64,000 nt of DNA from contig JAVBNL010000040.1 of NCBI GenBank assembly GCA_031551515.1, positions 67,572-131,571 on the forward strand, read 5' to 3'. A program made the translations under genes and the position numbers. Source of the stretch: FLUQ01 sp031551515. GTDB taxonomy: Bacteria > Desulfobacterota > Desulfovibrionia > Desulfovibrionales > Desulfovibrionaceae. The notes under the pieces were generated by a model. It saw nothing but the letters and a program-made list of their open reading frames with translations. It was not told the origin of the DNA and did no database searches. Positions 1 through 9,428 of this stretch are shown piece by piece. How positions within the stretch are numbered: position 1 is the first letter of the stretch; every line of letters begins with the position of its first letter.

Positions 1-2
1 CC

Positions 3-950
3 ATAGCCACGGAGAAAAACACCCGCGCGGCGCTGCTGGAACAGTTCACCCCGACCGCCCGCATGTATTACGGCATGACGCGCGGCCGTTGGACCGGTTC
101 TCTTCAATGGACGTTGCTGCCCCTGGTGGGTGACAAAAAGGCGTTTACCCGCAAAATTCTTGATGATTACACCATAGCGACGCAATACAACGCCATGCTG
201 CAAAAGCTGCTGCAAACGCCGGATGCGCGCCTGCTGTTCGCCCTGGAACCGGCCACGACCGCCCCGCGCGACAGGCTTCCCTCTTTGCGGTACGCGGGTT
301 CGCTCTCGTCAAACGACTATATTGCGGAACTTGCGCGCGTGACGCGCATTATCGAAAACAGCGAGTTCACCCCCGCATTCGTGCCCAAGCAGCCGCGTTC
401 CGAGGCGCCGGTTCCGCTTGACCTGAAGGCCGAAGGGTTGAAAGGCGGCGCGAAAATCGCCCTGTGCGCCAAACGGGCAAGCGGCGAAGCCTATGACGAA
501 TGGGCCGACTACTCGCTGGAAAAACAGGCGGACGGCACGCACTGGGGCCTGATGTCCTATGAGACGGAGTCGCGCTTTCGCAAGCCGTACTACACGGAAA
601 AAAACATCGTGATCATCAGGGGCGGCAAGCTCGACTTCATCCCGCTGGAAGTGACCAAGCCGGTGCTCAGCTTTTTCTTCCGCGATTGGAAAGGCTGGGC
701 AAAAAATTCGGACAAACCCGAAAATTATTGGAAAACATGTCCCATGGAAACGTACTTTGACGTGGATACGCGCAAAGCGCCTTTCACCGTGCGGGCCGAA
801 TGGCGGCCCAGCAACACGGAAAGCAGAGATTACTGGGTCTGCGTGCCCGAATGCTCCGTGCCCTACGCCTGGGACGGAAAAACATACGCGCCCGGCGAAC
901 CTGACTGTCTGCCACCCGGCAAATGGGGCCTCTTTGAACCCAAACGGTAA
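3..950 (+). CDS. Unrecognised Cys-motif protein, 5' truncated by window edge
   Basis: The reading frame is open to the first bases of the window, so the true start lies upstream. About 315 residues are visible. I do not recognise the family. Its last ~30 residues contain a distinctive pattern, W-x-C-x-P-E-C-S-x-P-Y-x-W-D-G, then Y-x-P-G-x-P-x-C-L-P and WGLFEP. The same pattern closes the next gene (C-terminus near 3015-3120), so the two are tandem paralogues. The paired cysteines suggest an oxidised extracytoplasmic domain, and the neighbour has a signal peptide, but the N-terminus that would show export here is missing. The stop is followed by about 100 bp before the next gene, on the same strand. 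Function unknown. Confidence 0.75.
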   Translation: MATEKNTRAALLEQFTPTARMYYGMTRGRWTGSLQWTLLPLVGDKKAFTRKILDDYTIATQYNAMLQKLLQTPDARLLFALEPATTAPRDRLPSLRYAGSLSSNDYIAELARVTRIIENSEFTPAFVPKQPRSEAPVPLDLKAEGLKGGAKIALCAKRASGEAYDEWADYSLEKQADGTHWGLMSYETESRFRKPYYTEKNIVIIRGGKLDFIPLEVTKPVLSFFFRDWKGWAKNSDKPENYWKTCPMETYFDVDTRKAPFTVRAEWRPSNTESRDYWVCVPECSVPYAWDGKTYAPGEPDCLPPGKWGLFEPKR

Positions 951-1056
951 ACGTACGGAAAAAAGATGTGAAAATTCATAATTATTGCTATAAATCCGTG
1001 CATACGCTAATCCAGCGGCAAAACCGCCGCCACTTTGCTTTGTGAGAGGAAAAGAC

Positions 1057-3141
1057 ATGACCCGTCGCCTTGGCATGCTGCTTTGTTCTTTTGCCCTGGC
1101 CTGCTGCGCCGTTGCCCCTTCTTTCGCCGCCCGCGCGCAAGAGCGGGAGCAAGCCGCGGAACAGGAGGCCGCGCGAATCCGCGCCACGCTGATGGAAACC
1201 GACCAGGAACTGGCGGCCGTGGAAAACGCCTTCACCGCCGCGCGGGAAAGATTTCTGGCCTTATTCTCCGGGCTGCCTCAAAAGTGGGCCGCCGAACTGA
1301 TCAAACGCCCCTCGGGCTATCAAAACAACATAGCCTATCTGGTCGGGGAACAGGGCAAGCGCTATCGCTCGACATACCTGAAGAACCGGGTGGAGGCCAC
1401 CCGCTATATGGAGCTGGCAGCCGCAACGCCCGTCACGAACCCCGACTTTCTCATTTTGCTGCGCCCGGTCTGCCTCGCTTCGGCGTACTATTCCGACGAC
1501 AACCTGATAACCAAAACCCTGGCCGAATATGACGCGCGGGACAAAAATCACGATGCCTTCGCCAAAGCCTATCAAACCCGCCGGGTGAACGGTGAATACT
1601 GGGCCCTGATCCGTTTTGACGATCGGCAGATGAAAAGCGCCGGCGATTCCGACAACAACATGGCCTTTGTGCTGCGCGTGGCCGGCAAAGCCTTCACGTT
1701 GCACCCCATCATTGCGCCTTCCACTGAAAGTTACTACCCCGGCGAAAAGTCGCCCCTGCAGGTCGAAAATCGTGTGGAAGGCCCCAGGGAAGAAAACATC
1801 GACGAGTGCCGCATGACGACCACGCTCAGCGTGACCGGCGAAGAAGGCCCCTTTGCCTTTCGCGCCGACGCGGAGCAGCTTTTTGACGGCCGCCGGATCA
1901 GTTATATCTGTGAACCCAAATGCACGGGCTTCACCTATACCTGGAGCGAAAAAAGCAAAACCTACCTGCGCAAACCGGGTACTTGCCGCGACGATGACGG
2001 CTGGAAACCCCGCTCTCCCTTTGCCGGTGAAACCCTGACCCCGGTGGCGAACTACGCCGAAACGCTCGCCAAAACCGACAAGGCCTTGCAGAAGAACGAA
2101 GAGGCCCTCGCCGCCGCCTGGAAGAGCTTTCAGGCCCTGTTCGACGAAAAAACGCGGCAGTACCTGCAAAAAGAATATGACGCCTGGCGCTATGACCGCC
2201 AGATATCGCTGTACCGCCTCGTGGGCAAAGAGGGCGAATTCGCAAACGCCGTTCTTGCCGGCGACAAACCGGTGCTGGAATTCATGCAGCGCGTGGCCGT
2301 CCTGGCGGCGCAGCCCGACGCACGGCTGCTGGTGCTGCTTGACGATGCGCACAAGAAAGTGGTTGCCCCGCCCAGAACGGACAACGACCGCTACGACCGG
2401 GACGAAGAAGAGGGCGGCTATTATTACCGCTCGGAACTGCTCAGCGGCAAAAAGCAGCCCCTGCTGGCGCAGCGTTTCGCCCGGCAGCTGGCCCTGTTGC
2501 AGCCGCCCGCCCCGCAAACGGACAAAGATCGCTACAACCGCGCGCCCGTGTACACGGCCAAAGGTCTTGAAGGCGGCGCCTCCATCGTCTTCACCTATGA
2601 AAACCCTGACAACGCCTATCGCGGCCGGCAAGAAAAACTGCCGGGAAGAACCAACAGCTTCACCGTGCGGCACGGGGCCGACGGCGCATACTGGGGTGTG
2701 ACCGAACAGCAGGTCGACCCTTTCCGCCGCGGCTATAGCAATGACGGGCGTGGCGCAGCGCTGCGCATCATCCGCGTGCATGGCGGCAAAATAGCCTTCG
2801 TCACCCCCGCTCTGCCGGAAGAAAAATCCTTTTTTAAAAATCCCGAGCTGCGGCGCGGCAAGGTGGTCTGGCGCTATCCGCAGACCGACCGGCGCTATTA
2901 TTACGGCGAGTGCGAAATGCGCCCGGCCTTTACTCTCGACACGAGCAAAACCCCATTCGGCCTGACCGCCGTGGACCAGCGCCTGCACGGCCGGGCCGCG
3001 CCTGAAAACTCCTGGCAGTGCATACCCGAATGCAGCATCCCCTTTACCTGGAACGGCTCGGCCTATGTGCCGGGCGACCCCGTCTGCCTGCCCGAAGGGC
3101 AATGGGGCGCCAAAGAGCCCGCTGCCCCCAAAAAACAGTAG
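1057..3141 (+). CDS. Unrecognised exported two-repeat Cys-motif protein
   Basis: The ATG at 1057 is chosen because GAGAGGA lies six bases upstream and because it opens directly into a signal peptide (MTRRLGMLLCSFALACC...). A GTG at 1042 is the in-frame alternative. The mature protein (~694 aa precursor) looks like two related halves. Each begins with an acidic/Ala-rich helical stretch and ends with a Cys pair followed by a Trp/Tyr-rich turn: C-E-P-K-C near 1912-1923 and C-I-P-E-C near 3019-3033. The second half matches the truncated gene upstream most closely. The halves contain phrases such as WALIRFDD and YWGVTEQQ that look like beta strands. No catalytic motif is recognised. It may form an envelope operon with the following porin gene. 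Confidence 0.75.
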   Translation: MTRRLGMLLCSFALACCAVAPSFAARAQEREQAAEQEAARIRATLMETDQELAAVENAFTAARERFLALFSGLPQKWAAELIKRPSGYQNNIAYLVGEQGKRYRSTYLKNRVEATRYMELAAATPVTNPDFLILLRPVCLASAYYSDDNLITKTLAEYDARDKNHDAFAKAYQTRRVNGEYWALIRFDDRQMKSAGDSDNNMAFVLRVAGKAFTLHPIIAPSTESYYPGEKSPLQVENRVEGPREENIDECRMTTTLSVTGEEGPFAFRADAEQLFDGRRISYICEPKCTGFTYTWSEKSKTYLRKPGTCRDDDGWKPRSPFAGETLTPVANYAETLAKTDKALQKNEEALAAAWKSFQALFDEKTRQYLQKEYDAWRYDRQISLYRLVGKEGEFANAVLAGDKPVLEFMQRVAVLAAQPDARLLVLLDDAHKKVVAPPRTDNDRYDRDEEEGGYYYRSELLSGKKQPLLAQRFARQLALLQPPAPQTDKDRYNRAPVYTAKGLEGGASIVFTYENPDNAYRGRQEKLPGRTNSFTVRHGADGAYWGVTEQQVDPFRRGYSNDGRGAALRIIRVHGGKIAFVTPALPEEKSFFKNPELRRGKVVWRYPQTDRRYYYGECEMRPAFTLDTSKTPFGLTAVDQRLHGRAAPENSWQCIPECSIPFTWNGSAYVPGDPVCLPEGQWGAKEPAAPKKQ

Positions 3142-3155
3142 CTGGAAAGAGCGAT

Positions 3156-4568
3156 ATGCGGAAAACGGCTTTTTCCGCCCTGTCGGCGGTATTCTTGCTC
3201 TTGTGCTTGTCTTCGGCCGCACATGCGGCCGAAGACCTCGAACCGCCCCTGCACGAGGCCAAAGAAGAGCAGAAAAAAAGCTTTTCCACAGGCACGGCCT
3301 TTTTCGACGACGCCAAGATCAGCGGCAATCTCTATTATTTTCAGCGCAAACGCATGCGCTACAGCCTTTCGGACAATCACTGGCACAACAACCTGGACCA
3401 CGGCACCGTCAACGCGGGGGCGGAATTTATTTCCGGCTTCGTGGGTGGGGTGTTGGGCGCCGATGTGGGCGCATTCGCCGCCTATGATTTGTGGAACAGC
3501 AAAATCCCCTTTCACGAAATGAACTTTTTTCCCTGGCGCGACCCCTGGCATGCCAACTGGAGCGACCAGTACGTCGACAACGGGGTTTCGCTGTACAAAG
3601 CCCACCTGAAAGCCAAAGTAGGCTCCGCCTGGGCCAAGGCCGGGTATTTTCAGCCCACCGGGCCGGGCGTGCTGGGGGTCAACTGGTCTTTGTACCCCGG
3701 CACCTGGCAGGGGGTAGAGGCGGGTTTTAATACGGGCGGCCTTTCCGTGGCCGGGGCTTGGGCCAATGAATACAAGGCGCCCTGGTACAAGGAAACTTAC
3801 GCCTTGCGCATGGATGACGGCGAACACGTGGCCTGGGTCTGGTCGCTGGGGGCGCGCTACGCCTTCGGCAGCGGTTTGTTGAAAGGAACGACGCTGGAAG
3901 TGGCCTACGGCGAATCGCAGCGGTATCTGAAAAACGCGCATTTCAAATCGAAATACGAGACCAAAGCCTGGGGCAACCCCCTGACCTTGGGCTACCAGCT
4001 TTACACCATGGCGGATTCCGACGATTCCGGCGGGCCCAACGACAACTTCGACGGCATCGCCACCCAGCACTTTCTCTTTTCCCGCTATGAAATGGGCATG
4101 TGGACTTACCGCCTGGAATTCACCTACACGCAGGCGCATCAGGATAACGCGGCGCAAAAGGGCTATTTCGCCTACCGCCTGATCGGCACATACGGCGGCG
4201 CTCAGGGCGCGCTGGAGCCTTGGTGGGACACGCGTTCCGACTGGAACCACGACGAAGAAAAGGCCGCGTTCATCAAAATCGCGCGCAAGTTCGACGACTG
4301 CGGCGTGAAAGGGCTGGAAGCGGGCGTCAGTTATTCTCACGGCTGGGACGGCCGGGCATACGGCATATCCGACCGCCTGAACGAAAAAGGCATCGCCTTC
4401 GACCTGGGCTACACCGTGCCTGACGGGCCGCTGAAAGGCATCTCGGTCAAAGCCCACTATCTGATCTACCGCAACGGGTCGGACCAGGACAGCTGGCAGA
4501 ATTTCAAAAACGCCTTTCAGGACGAGCGCGATTTCAAACTGACGGTCAGCATTCCTTTCAGTTTATAG
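3156..4568 (+). CDS. OprD-like outer-membrane porin
   Basis: ATG 3156 has GGAAAGA just upstream and opens a signal peptide (MRKTAFSALSAVFLLLCLSSAAHA) with a likely cleavage after AHA. The 470-residue product has many alternating aromatic/polar strands, frequent Tyr/Trp girdle residues and a C-terminal amphipathic strand ending IPFSL, all typical of an outer-membrane beta barrel. The N-terminal part (AKISGNLYYFQRKR, then an acidic loop) and the overall size resemble the OprD/OpdK family of substrate-specific porins, which take up carboxylates or amino acids. The substrate cannot be read from the sequence. It starts 14 bp after the Cys-motif gene and is probably co-transcribed with it. Confidence 0.7.
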   Translation: MRKTAFSALSAVFLLLCLSSAAHAAEDLEPPLHEAKEEQKKSFSTGTAFFDDAKISGNLYYFQRKRMRYSLSDNHWHNNLDHGTVNAGAEFISGFVGGVLGADVGAFAAYDLWNSKIPFHEMNFFPWRDPWHANWSDQYVDNGVSLYKAHLKAKVGSAWAKAGYFQPTGPGVLGVNWSLYPGTWQGVEAGFNTGGLSVAGAWANEYKAPWYKETYALRMDDGEHVAWVWSLGARYAFGSGLLKGTTLEVAYGESQRYLKNAHFKSKYETKAWGNPLTLGYQLYTMADSDDSGGPNDNFDGIATQHFLFSRYEMGMWTYRLEFTYTQAHQDNAAQKGYFAYRLIGTYGGAQGALEPWWDTRSDWNHDEEKAAFIKIARKFDDCGVKGLEAGVSYSHGWDGRAYGISDRLNEKGIAFDLGYTVPDGPLKGISVKAHYLIYRNGSDQDSWQNFKNAFQDERDFKLTVSIPFSL

Positions 4569-4694
4569 CGCCCGGTTTTCATCGGTCGCAATTTTCTTGT
4601 CCTTCCCCCCTTTTTCAGGCAAGATTCTCCCGCTTAGCGATAACGCCGCCTCGCGGCGTAAATTTATACCATCCGATACAACGGGAGTTTGTTC

Positions 4695-5906
4695 ATGAAA
4701 GTACTGGTCATCAACTGCGGCAGTTCTTCGTTCAAATACCAGCTGCTGAATATGCCCGAAGGCACCGCCCTATGCTCCGGCCTGGTGGAACGCATCGGCG
4801 ACGCCATGGGCTCGCTGACCCACAAAGTCTGCAACGGCGAAGGCGAAAAGAAGTATTCCTTTGAGCAACCCTTTCCTGACCACACCGCAGGCATGTACGC
4901 CGTGGTCAAGCTGCTGACCGACAAAGAAAAAGGCGTGATCAAAGATCTGTCTGAAATCACCGCCGTGGGGCACCGCGCGGTGCAGGGCGGCGAACGCTTT
5001 CAGAAAGCCTGCATCGTGGGCGAAGAAGAAAAGAAAGCCATCGAGGATCTCTCTCCCCTGGCCCCGCTGCATAACCCGGCGAACCTGCAGGGCATCAAGG
5101 TCGCGCAGGTGCTGTTCCCCGATGTGCCCTCCGTGGCGGTGTTCGACACCGAATTCCACGCCACCATGCCGCCGAAGTCTTTTCTGTACGCCATTCCGTA
5201 TGAAATGTACGAAAAGGACCGCATTCGCCGCTACGGCTTTCACGGCACATCACACCGCTATGTTTCGCAGGAAGCGGCCAAGTTTCTGGGCAAAAAGATC
5301 GACGAATTCAACTGCATCACCTGCCATTTGGGCAACGGCTGCTCCATGGCCGCTGTCAAAAACGGCAAGTGCATGGACACCAGCATGGGCATGACCCCGC
5401 TGGCGGGCCTGGTCATGGGCACCCGCAGCGGCGACATCGACCCCGCGATACACGCCTTTCTTGCGGAAACCAAAGGCCTCTCCATCAAAGAAATCGATGC
5501 TCTGCTCAACAAGCAGAGCGGCCTTAAAGGCCTGTGCGGCGTCAACGACATGCGTGACATTCACGCCGCCCGCGCGAAAGGCGACAAAAAAGCCCAGATG
5601 GCTTTTGACGTCTTCTGCCACCGCATCAAGAGCTACCTTGGCTCGTATTACGCCATTCTGGGCCGCGTTGACGCCGTTATCTTCACCGCCGGCATCGGCG
5701 AGAACGACAACGACATGCGGGCCGAAGTCTGCAGCGAGCTGGAACACATGGGCATCGGCATCGACGCCGCGCTGAACGACAAACGCGCGCCCGGCATACG
5801 CAACATCAGCAAAGCCGGCACCAGCGTGCCCGTGCTGGTGGTGCCCACCAACGAGGAACTGGCCATCGCCCGGTCCACCCTGGCCGTGCTGAACAACGGC
5901 AAATAA
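4695..5906 (+). CDS. ackA: Acetate kinase
   Basis: This enzyme interconverts acetate + ATP and acetyl phosphate + ADP (EC 2.7.2.1), giving substrate-level ATP in anaerobes. ATG 4695 follows ACGGGAG by seven bases. A TTG two codons upstream is not needed. The 403-residue length matches the family. Hallmarks are the N-terminal phosphate-binding VINCGSSSFKYQL, GHRAVQGGE, FDTEFHATMP, YGFHGTSHRY and ITCHLGNGCS, and the nucleotide-binding FTAGIGEND. No phosphotransacetylase gene is adjacent, which is unusual since pta-ackA are often linked. A strong hairpin terminator follows at 5952, so the gene is probably monocistronic. Confidence 0.97.
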   Translation: MKVLVINCGSSSFKYQLLNMPEGTALCSGLVERIGDAMGSLTHKVCNGEGEKKYSFEQPFPDHTAGMYAVVKLLTDKEKGVIKDLSEITAVGHRAVQGGERFQKACIVGEEEKKAIEDLSPLAPLHNPANLQGIKVAQVLFPDVPSVAVFDTEFHATMPPKSFLYAIPYEMYEKDRIRRYGFHGTSHRYVSQEAAKFLGKKIDEFNCITCHLGNGCSMAAVKNGKCMDTSMGMTPLAGLVMGTRSGDIDPAIHAFLAETKGLSIKEIDALLNKQSGLKGLCGVNDMRDIHAARAKGDKKAQMAFDVFCHRIKSYLGSYYAILGRVDAVIFTAGIGENDNDMRAEVCSELEHMGIGIDAALNDKRAPGIRNISKAGTSVPVLVVPTNEELAIARSTLAVLNNGK

Positions 5907-5951
5907 GAAAGCAGGCCGCGCGCCTCTTCAATCCGGCTTTCAGATACAGAC

Positions 5952-5987
5952 CCGCCCGCTGTCTTTCGAGATGGCGGGCGGTTTTTT
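5952..5987 (+). terminator. Rho-independent terminator after ackA
   Basis: Arms CCGCCCGC (5952-5959) and GCGGGCGG (5974-5981) are followed directly by six T residues. Confidence 0.85.
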
Positions 5988-6124
5988 GGCGGAAAAAATC
6001 TTCGCTATTTTTATAAAGAGCATTTTCTTTTTTCGTGAAAAAAGGTACGTAAGACTAATTTTATGCGGATGCGGCTATATGCGGCCGCGAATCCGCGTCA
6101 TCTTTCGAAGTTCGGAGGGGTTAT

Positions 6125-7471
6125 ATGGATTGGAGTTTCGGGTTGCAAATCCTCATCGTCTTGGCCTGCCTTTTTTATGGGGCCCGCAAAGGCGGCATCG
6201 CTCTCGGGCTTTTGGGCGGCGTCGGCCTTGTCATTCTGGCCTTCGCCTTTAAATTGCCGCCCGGCGCCCCGCCTGTGGACGTCATGCTGGTCATTCTTGC
6301 GGTGGTGGCCGCTTCCGCCACTTTGCAGGCTTCCGGCGGCCTTGACGTCATGCTGCAAATCGCGGAACGGATACTGCGCAGAAACCCGCGCTACGTTTCC
6401 ATCCTTGCGCCTTTCGTGACCTGCTGCCTGACCATGATCTGCGGCACGGGCCACGTGGTGTATACCATTCTGCCCATTATTTACGACGTGGCCATCAAGA
6501 ACAACATCCGGCCTGAACGTCCCATGGCCGCCGGTTCCGTGGGCGCGCAGATGGGCATTATCGCCAGCCCCGTTTCCGTGGCCGTGACTTCCGTGGTGGC
6601 CATGCTAGCCAGCTACAAATTTGACGGCCTGTCTCTGAGCTACATCGACCTGTTGAAAGTCACCATTCCCTCTACCCTCTGCGGGGTTCTGGGCATCGGC
6701 ATCTTCAGCTGGTTCCGGGGCAAAGACCTGGACAAGGACGAAGAGTTCCAGGCTTTCATCAGCGTTCCTGAAAACAAACAGTATGTGTACGGCGACACCG
6801 CCACCCTGCTGGACAAGAAACTGCCGGGCAGCTACTGGACCGCCATGTGGATATTCCTTGCCACCATCGCCATCGTGGGCATCATGGGCGCCATGCCCGA
6901 ACTGCGCCCGCTGATGAAAGGCAAGCCCCTGTCCATGGTGCTGGTCATCCAGATGTTCATGCTCTTTGCGGGCGCGGTCATCATGCTGGCCACCAAGGTC
7001 GACGTTTCCAAGATCTCCAAGAACGAAGTGTTCCGTTCCGGCATGATCGCGCTTGTGGCCGTGTACGGCATCGCCTGGATGGCGGATACCATTTTCGTGG
7101 CCCAGGTGCCCGCCCTGAAAAAGACCCTGGGCGAAGTGGTGAAGAACCACCCCTGGACCTACGCCATCATGCTGCTGATCGTTTCCAAGTTCGTCAATTC
7201 GCAGGCGGCGGCCCTGGCGGCCCTGGTGCCCGTGGCGCTGCAAATCGGCGTGCCCCCGGGCTACATCGTGGCGTTCGCCCCGGCCTGCTACGGCTACTAC
7301 ATCCTGCCGACCTACCCCAGCGATCTGGCCGCCATCAGCTTTGACCGCTCCGGCACGACGCACATCGGCAAATACGTCATCAACCACAGCTTCATCATAC
7401 CCGGGCTGATCGGGGTCATCACCTCGTGCATCTTCGGGTATTTCATCGCCAAGGCTTACGGTTACGTGTAA
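6125..7471 (+). CDS. DcuA/DcuB-family C4-dicarboxylate carrier
   Basis: This 448-residue polytopic inner-membrane protein resembles the anaerobic C4-dicarboxylate carriers, which exchange fumarate, malate or aspartate for succinate. Family features seen are the N-terminal membrane helix pair ending GGIALGLLGGVGL, the conserved ICGTGHVVYTILPIIYDVA block, and the PERPMAAGSVGAQMGI...ASPVS region. It ends with a re-entrant-like Ala/Val-rich segment (NSQAAALAALVPVALQIG). ATG 6125 lies five bases after a GGAGGGG ribosome site. The length is that of DcuA/B. It would support fumarate respiration or C4-acid exchange. A terminator follows at 7497. I cannot choose between DcuA and DcuB. Confidence 0.9.
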   Translation: MDWSFGLQILIVLACLFYGARKGGIALGLLGGVGLVILAFAFKLPPGAPPVDVMLVILAVVAASATLQASGGLDVMLQIAERILRRNPRYVSILAPFVTCCLTMICGTGHVVYTILPIIYDVAIKNNIRPERPMAAGSVGAQMGIIASPVSVAVTSVVAMLASYKFDGLSLSYIDLLKVTIPSTLCGVLGIGIFSWFRGKDLDKDEEFQAFISVPENKQYVYGDTATLLDKKLPGSYWTAMWIFLATIAIVGIMGAMPELRPLMKGKPLSMVLVIQMFMLFAGAVIMLATKVDVSKISKNEVFRSGMIALVAVYGIAWMADTIFVAQVPALKKTLGEVVKNHPWTYAIMLLIVSKFVNSQAAALAALVPVALQIGVPPGYIVAFAPACYGYYILPTYPSDLAAISFDRSGTTHIGKYVINHSFIIPGLIGVITSCIFGYFIAKAYGYV

Positions 7472-7496
7472 GTTCACGGCGCCATGACGCATCGCG

Positions 7497-7532
7497 CCGC
7501 CCCGGCAGTTTTCTGCCGGGGCGGTTTCTTTT
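7497..7532 (+). terminator. Rho-independent terminator after the Dcu carrier gene
   Basis: A 12-bp stem (7497-7508 with 7513-7524, TTTT loop) is followed by TTTCTTTT. Confidence 0.85.
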
Positions 7533-7605
7533 CGATCTCTTTTTACTTGCGGCAAAAGCGCAGTTTCCGTACATTTCCGCCAACTATTCCTCCGCTGGAG
7601 AGATC

Positions 7606-9297
7606 ATGCCCAACGAACTGCCCGCCCTGACCCTACGCTATGTCCTGGAAAAAACTGCCGCCGCGCATCCTTACGCCCCGGCCCTTTCCTGGGTCGGCGG
7701 CGAACCGATGACCTACCTCGAGATGTACGAATCAGCCAAAGCGCTGTCTCTGTGGCTTACGGAACAGGGCATCGGATTCGGCGATTCCGTGGTCATTCTG
7801 GCGGAAAACTGCCCCCATTGGGGGGTGGCCTATTTCGCGGTGACCAGCATGGGCGCCGTGGCCGTGCCGGTTTTGACCGATTTTCACCCCGAGGCCATTC
7901 AATACATCATCCGCCATTCTGACGCCAAAGCCGTCTTTGTCTCTGAAAAGCTGTTCAGCAAGGTCGAAGACGCGCGCTTTGACCCCATGCCGCTGTTTAT
8001 CAACCTGGAAACCTTCCAGCCGATGGAGCAGGGCATCACCCGCGACAGGCTGAAAGAAATCAAAAGCGCGGGGCTGCGCGAATTCCGCAAAATCAAAGAG
8101 CGCGTTTTGCGTCTGGCGCAGATGATTCCGCAGGAACCGGGCGAAGACGACGTGGCCGCCATCATCTACACCTCGGGCACCACGGGCTATTCCAAAGGCG
8201 TGGTGCTTACGCACGGAAACATCGTCTTTGACGCGCACGGGGTCAAAGAATACCTGCACCTTGATACCAGCGACCGTTTGCTTTCCATACTGCCGCTGCC
8301 GCACACCTATGAATGCACTCTGGGGCTTGTGCTGCCCGTCATGAACGGCGCGCACATCTTTTACATGGATAAGCCCCCGACCGCCCGGGCGCTGCTGCCT
8401 GCCATGGAAGCGATTCGCCCCACGGCGCTTTTGGCCGTGCCCCTGGTTATCGAAAAAATCTTCCGCACGGCCATTCTGCCCCGGCTTACCGGCACAAAAT
8501 TCCGGCGGATTCTCTATCGCATCCCCGCCATCCGTAAAATTTTACATCGCATGGCGGGCAAAAAACTGCTGACCAGTTTCGGCGGCGCGTTGCGCATCAT
8601 GCCACTCGGCGGCGCCCCGCTGGCGCCCGACGTGGAGCAGTTTTTGCGCGACGCCGAATTTCCGTACGCCGTGGGCTACGGCTTGACGGAAACCGCGCCG
8701 CTCTGTTCCGGCTCAAGCATTGCCGACACGCGCTTCACCGCTTCCGGCTATCTTATGAAGGGGCTTTCCGCGCGCATCGACAAGCCTGATGAAAAAGGCG
8801 AAGGTGAAATTCTGATCAAGGGCCCCAACGTCATGCGCGAGTATTACAAATCGCCGCAGATCACGGCGGAAGTGCTGACCGAAGACGGCTGGCTGCGCAC
8901 GGGCGACCTGGGCAAAATCGACCGCAACGGCTATGTGTATATCAAAGGGCGACTGAAGAACCTGATCCTCGGCCCCAGCGGGGAAAACATCTACCCCGAG
9001 GAAGTGGAAGCCATTTTCGCCCAGTCGGATTACGTTTCCGAAGCCCTGGTCTTTCAGCACCAGGGACGGCTGGTGGGCAGGGTGCATCTGGACCAGAACA
9101 GGCTGGATGAAAATTTTACCGGCCTTTCTGACGAAGCGATGGAAGAAAAAGTGGCCGAGCTGCTGGAAAGCATACGCCAGGAAGTCAACGGCAGGGTTTC
9201 CAGTTTCATTCGCATCCACAAGGTGATGCGGCAGCCCGAACCCTTCGAGAAGACTCCGACCCAAAAAATCAAACGCTATCTGTACACCAGCGTGTAA
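7606..9297 (+). CDS. AMP-forming acyl-CoA synthetase (long-chain type)
   Basis: This 563-residue enzyme of the ANL superfamily activates a carboxylic acid through an acyl-AMP to an acyl-CoA. The P-loop motif IIYTSGTTGYSKGVVLTH lies near residues 186-203. Further downstream are GYGLTETAP, the hinge region DGWLRTGDLGKID, and a C-terminal domain with IKGRLKNLIL and the catalytic-lysine motif PTQKIKR. Two charged stretches and the order of motifs fit long-chain FadD/AAE-like members better than acetyl-CoA synthetase. The start at 7606 has CTGGAGAG just upstream. Longer in-frame openings upstream run through the previous gene's terminator and are rejected. The chain length of the substrate is unknown. 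Confidence 0.9.
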   Translation: MPNELPALTLRYVLEKTAAAHPYAPALSWVGGEPMTYLEMYESAKALSLWLTEQGIGFGDSVVILAENCPHWGVAYFAVTSMGAVAVPVLTDFHPEAIQYIIRHSDAKAVFVSEKLFSKVEDARFDPMPLFINLETFQPMEQGITRDRLKEIKSAGLREFRKIKERVLRLAQMIPQEPGEDDVAAIIYTSGTTGYSKGVVLTHGNIVFDAHGVKEYLHLDTSDRLLSILPLPHTYECTLGLVLPVMNGAHIFYMDKPPTARALLPAMEAIRPTALLAVPLVIEKIFRTAILPRLTGTKFRRILYRIPAIRKILHRMAGKKLLTSFGGALRIMPLGGAPLAPDVEQFLRDAEFPYAVGYGLTETAPLCSGSSIADTRFTASGYLMKGLSARIDKPDEKGEGEILIKGPNVMREYYKSPQITAEVLTEDGWLRTGDLGKIDRNGYVYIKGRLKNLILGPSGENIYPEEVEAIFAQSDYVSEALVFQHQGRLVGRVHLDQNRLDENFTGLSDEAMEEKVAELLESIRQEVNGRVSSFIRIHKVMRQPEPFEKTPTQKIKRYLYTSV

Positions 9298-9301
9298 AGA
9301 A

Positions 9302-9386
9302 CAGGTCAGCTTTTTCAAAGTTGACCTGGCAAGGATTTGCTTGCAAATACTTGCCGCGAGACGCTCGCAGGCGGGCTTTGCCCGCC
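9302..9386. other. Two hairpins in the spacer after the acyl-CoA synthetase gene
   Basis: A 12-bp stem (9302-9313 with 9317-9328, 3-nt loop) is followed by GGCGGGC/GCCCGCC (9370-9376, 9380-9386). Neither has a U-tract, so they may be weak terminators or mRNA-end structures. Confidence 0.45.
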
Positions 9387-9428
9387 GTTAAGCAAGCGCC
9401 TCAAAGTGAAAGTGCTTTAGGAGGTATC

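Noticed and set aside
6605..7555. Long His/Asp/Gly-rich open frame on the minus strand
   Set aside because: It lies entirely opposite the Dcu carrier gene and has the low-complexity composition of a shadow frame in GC-rich DNA, with no domain.
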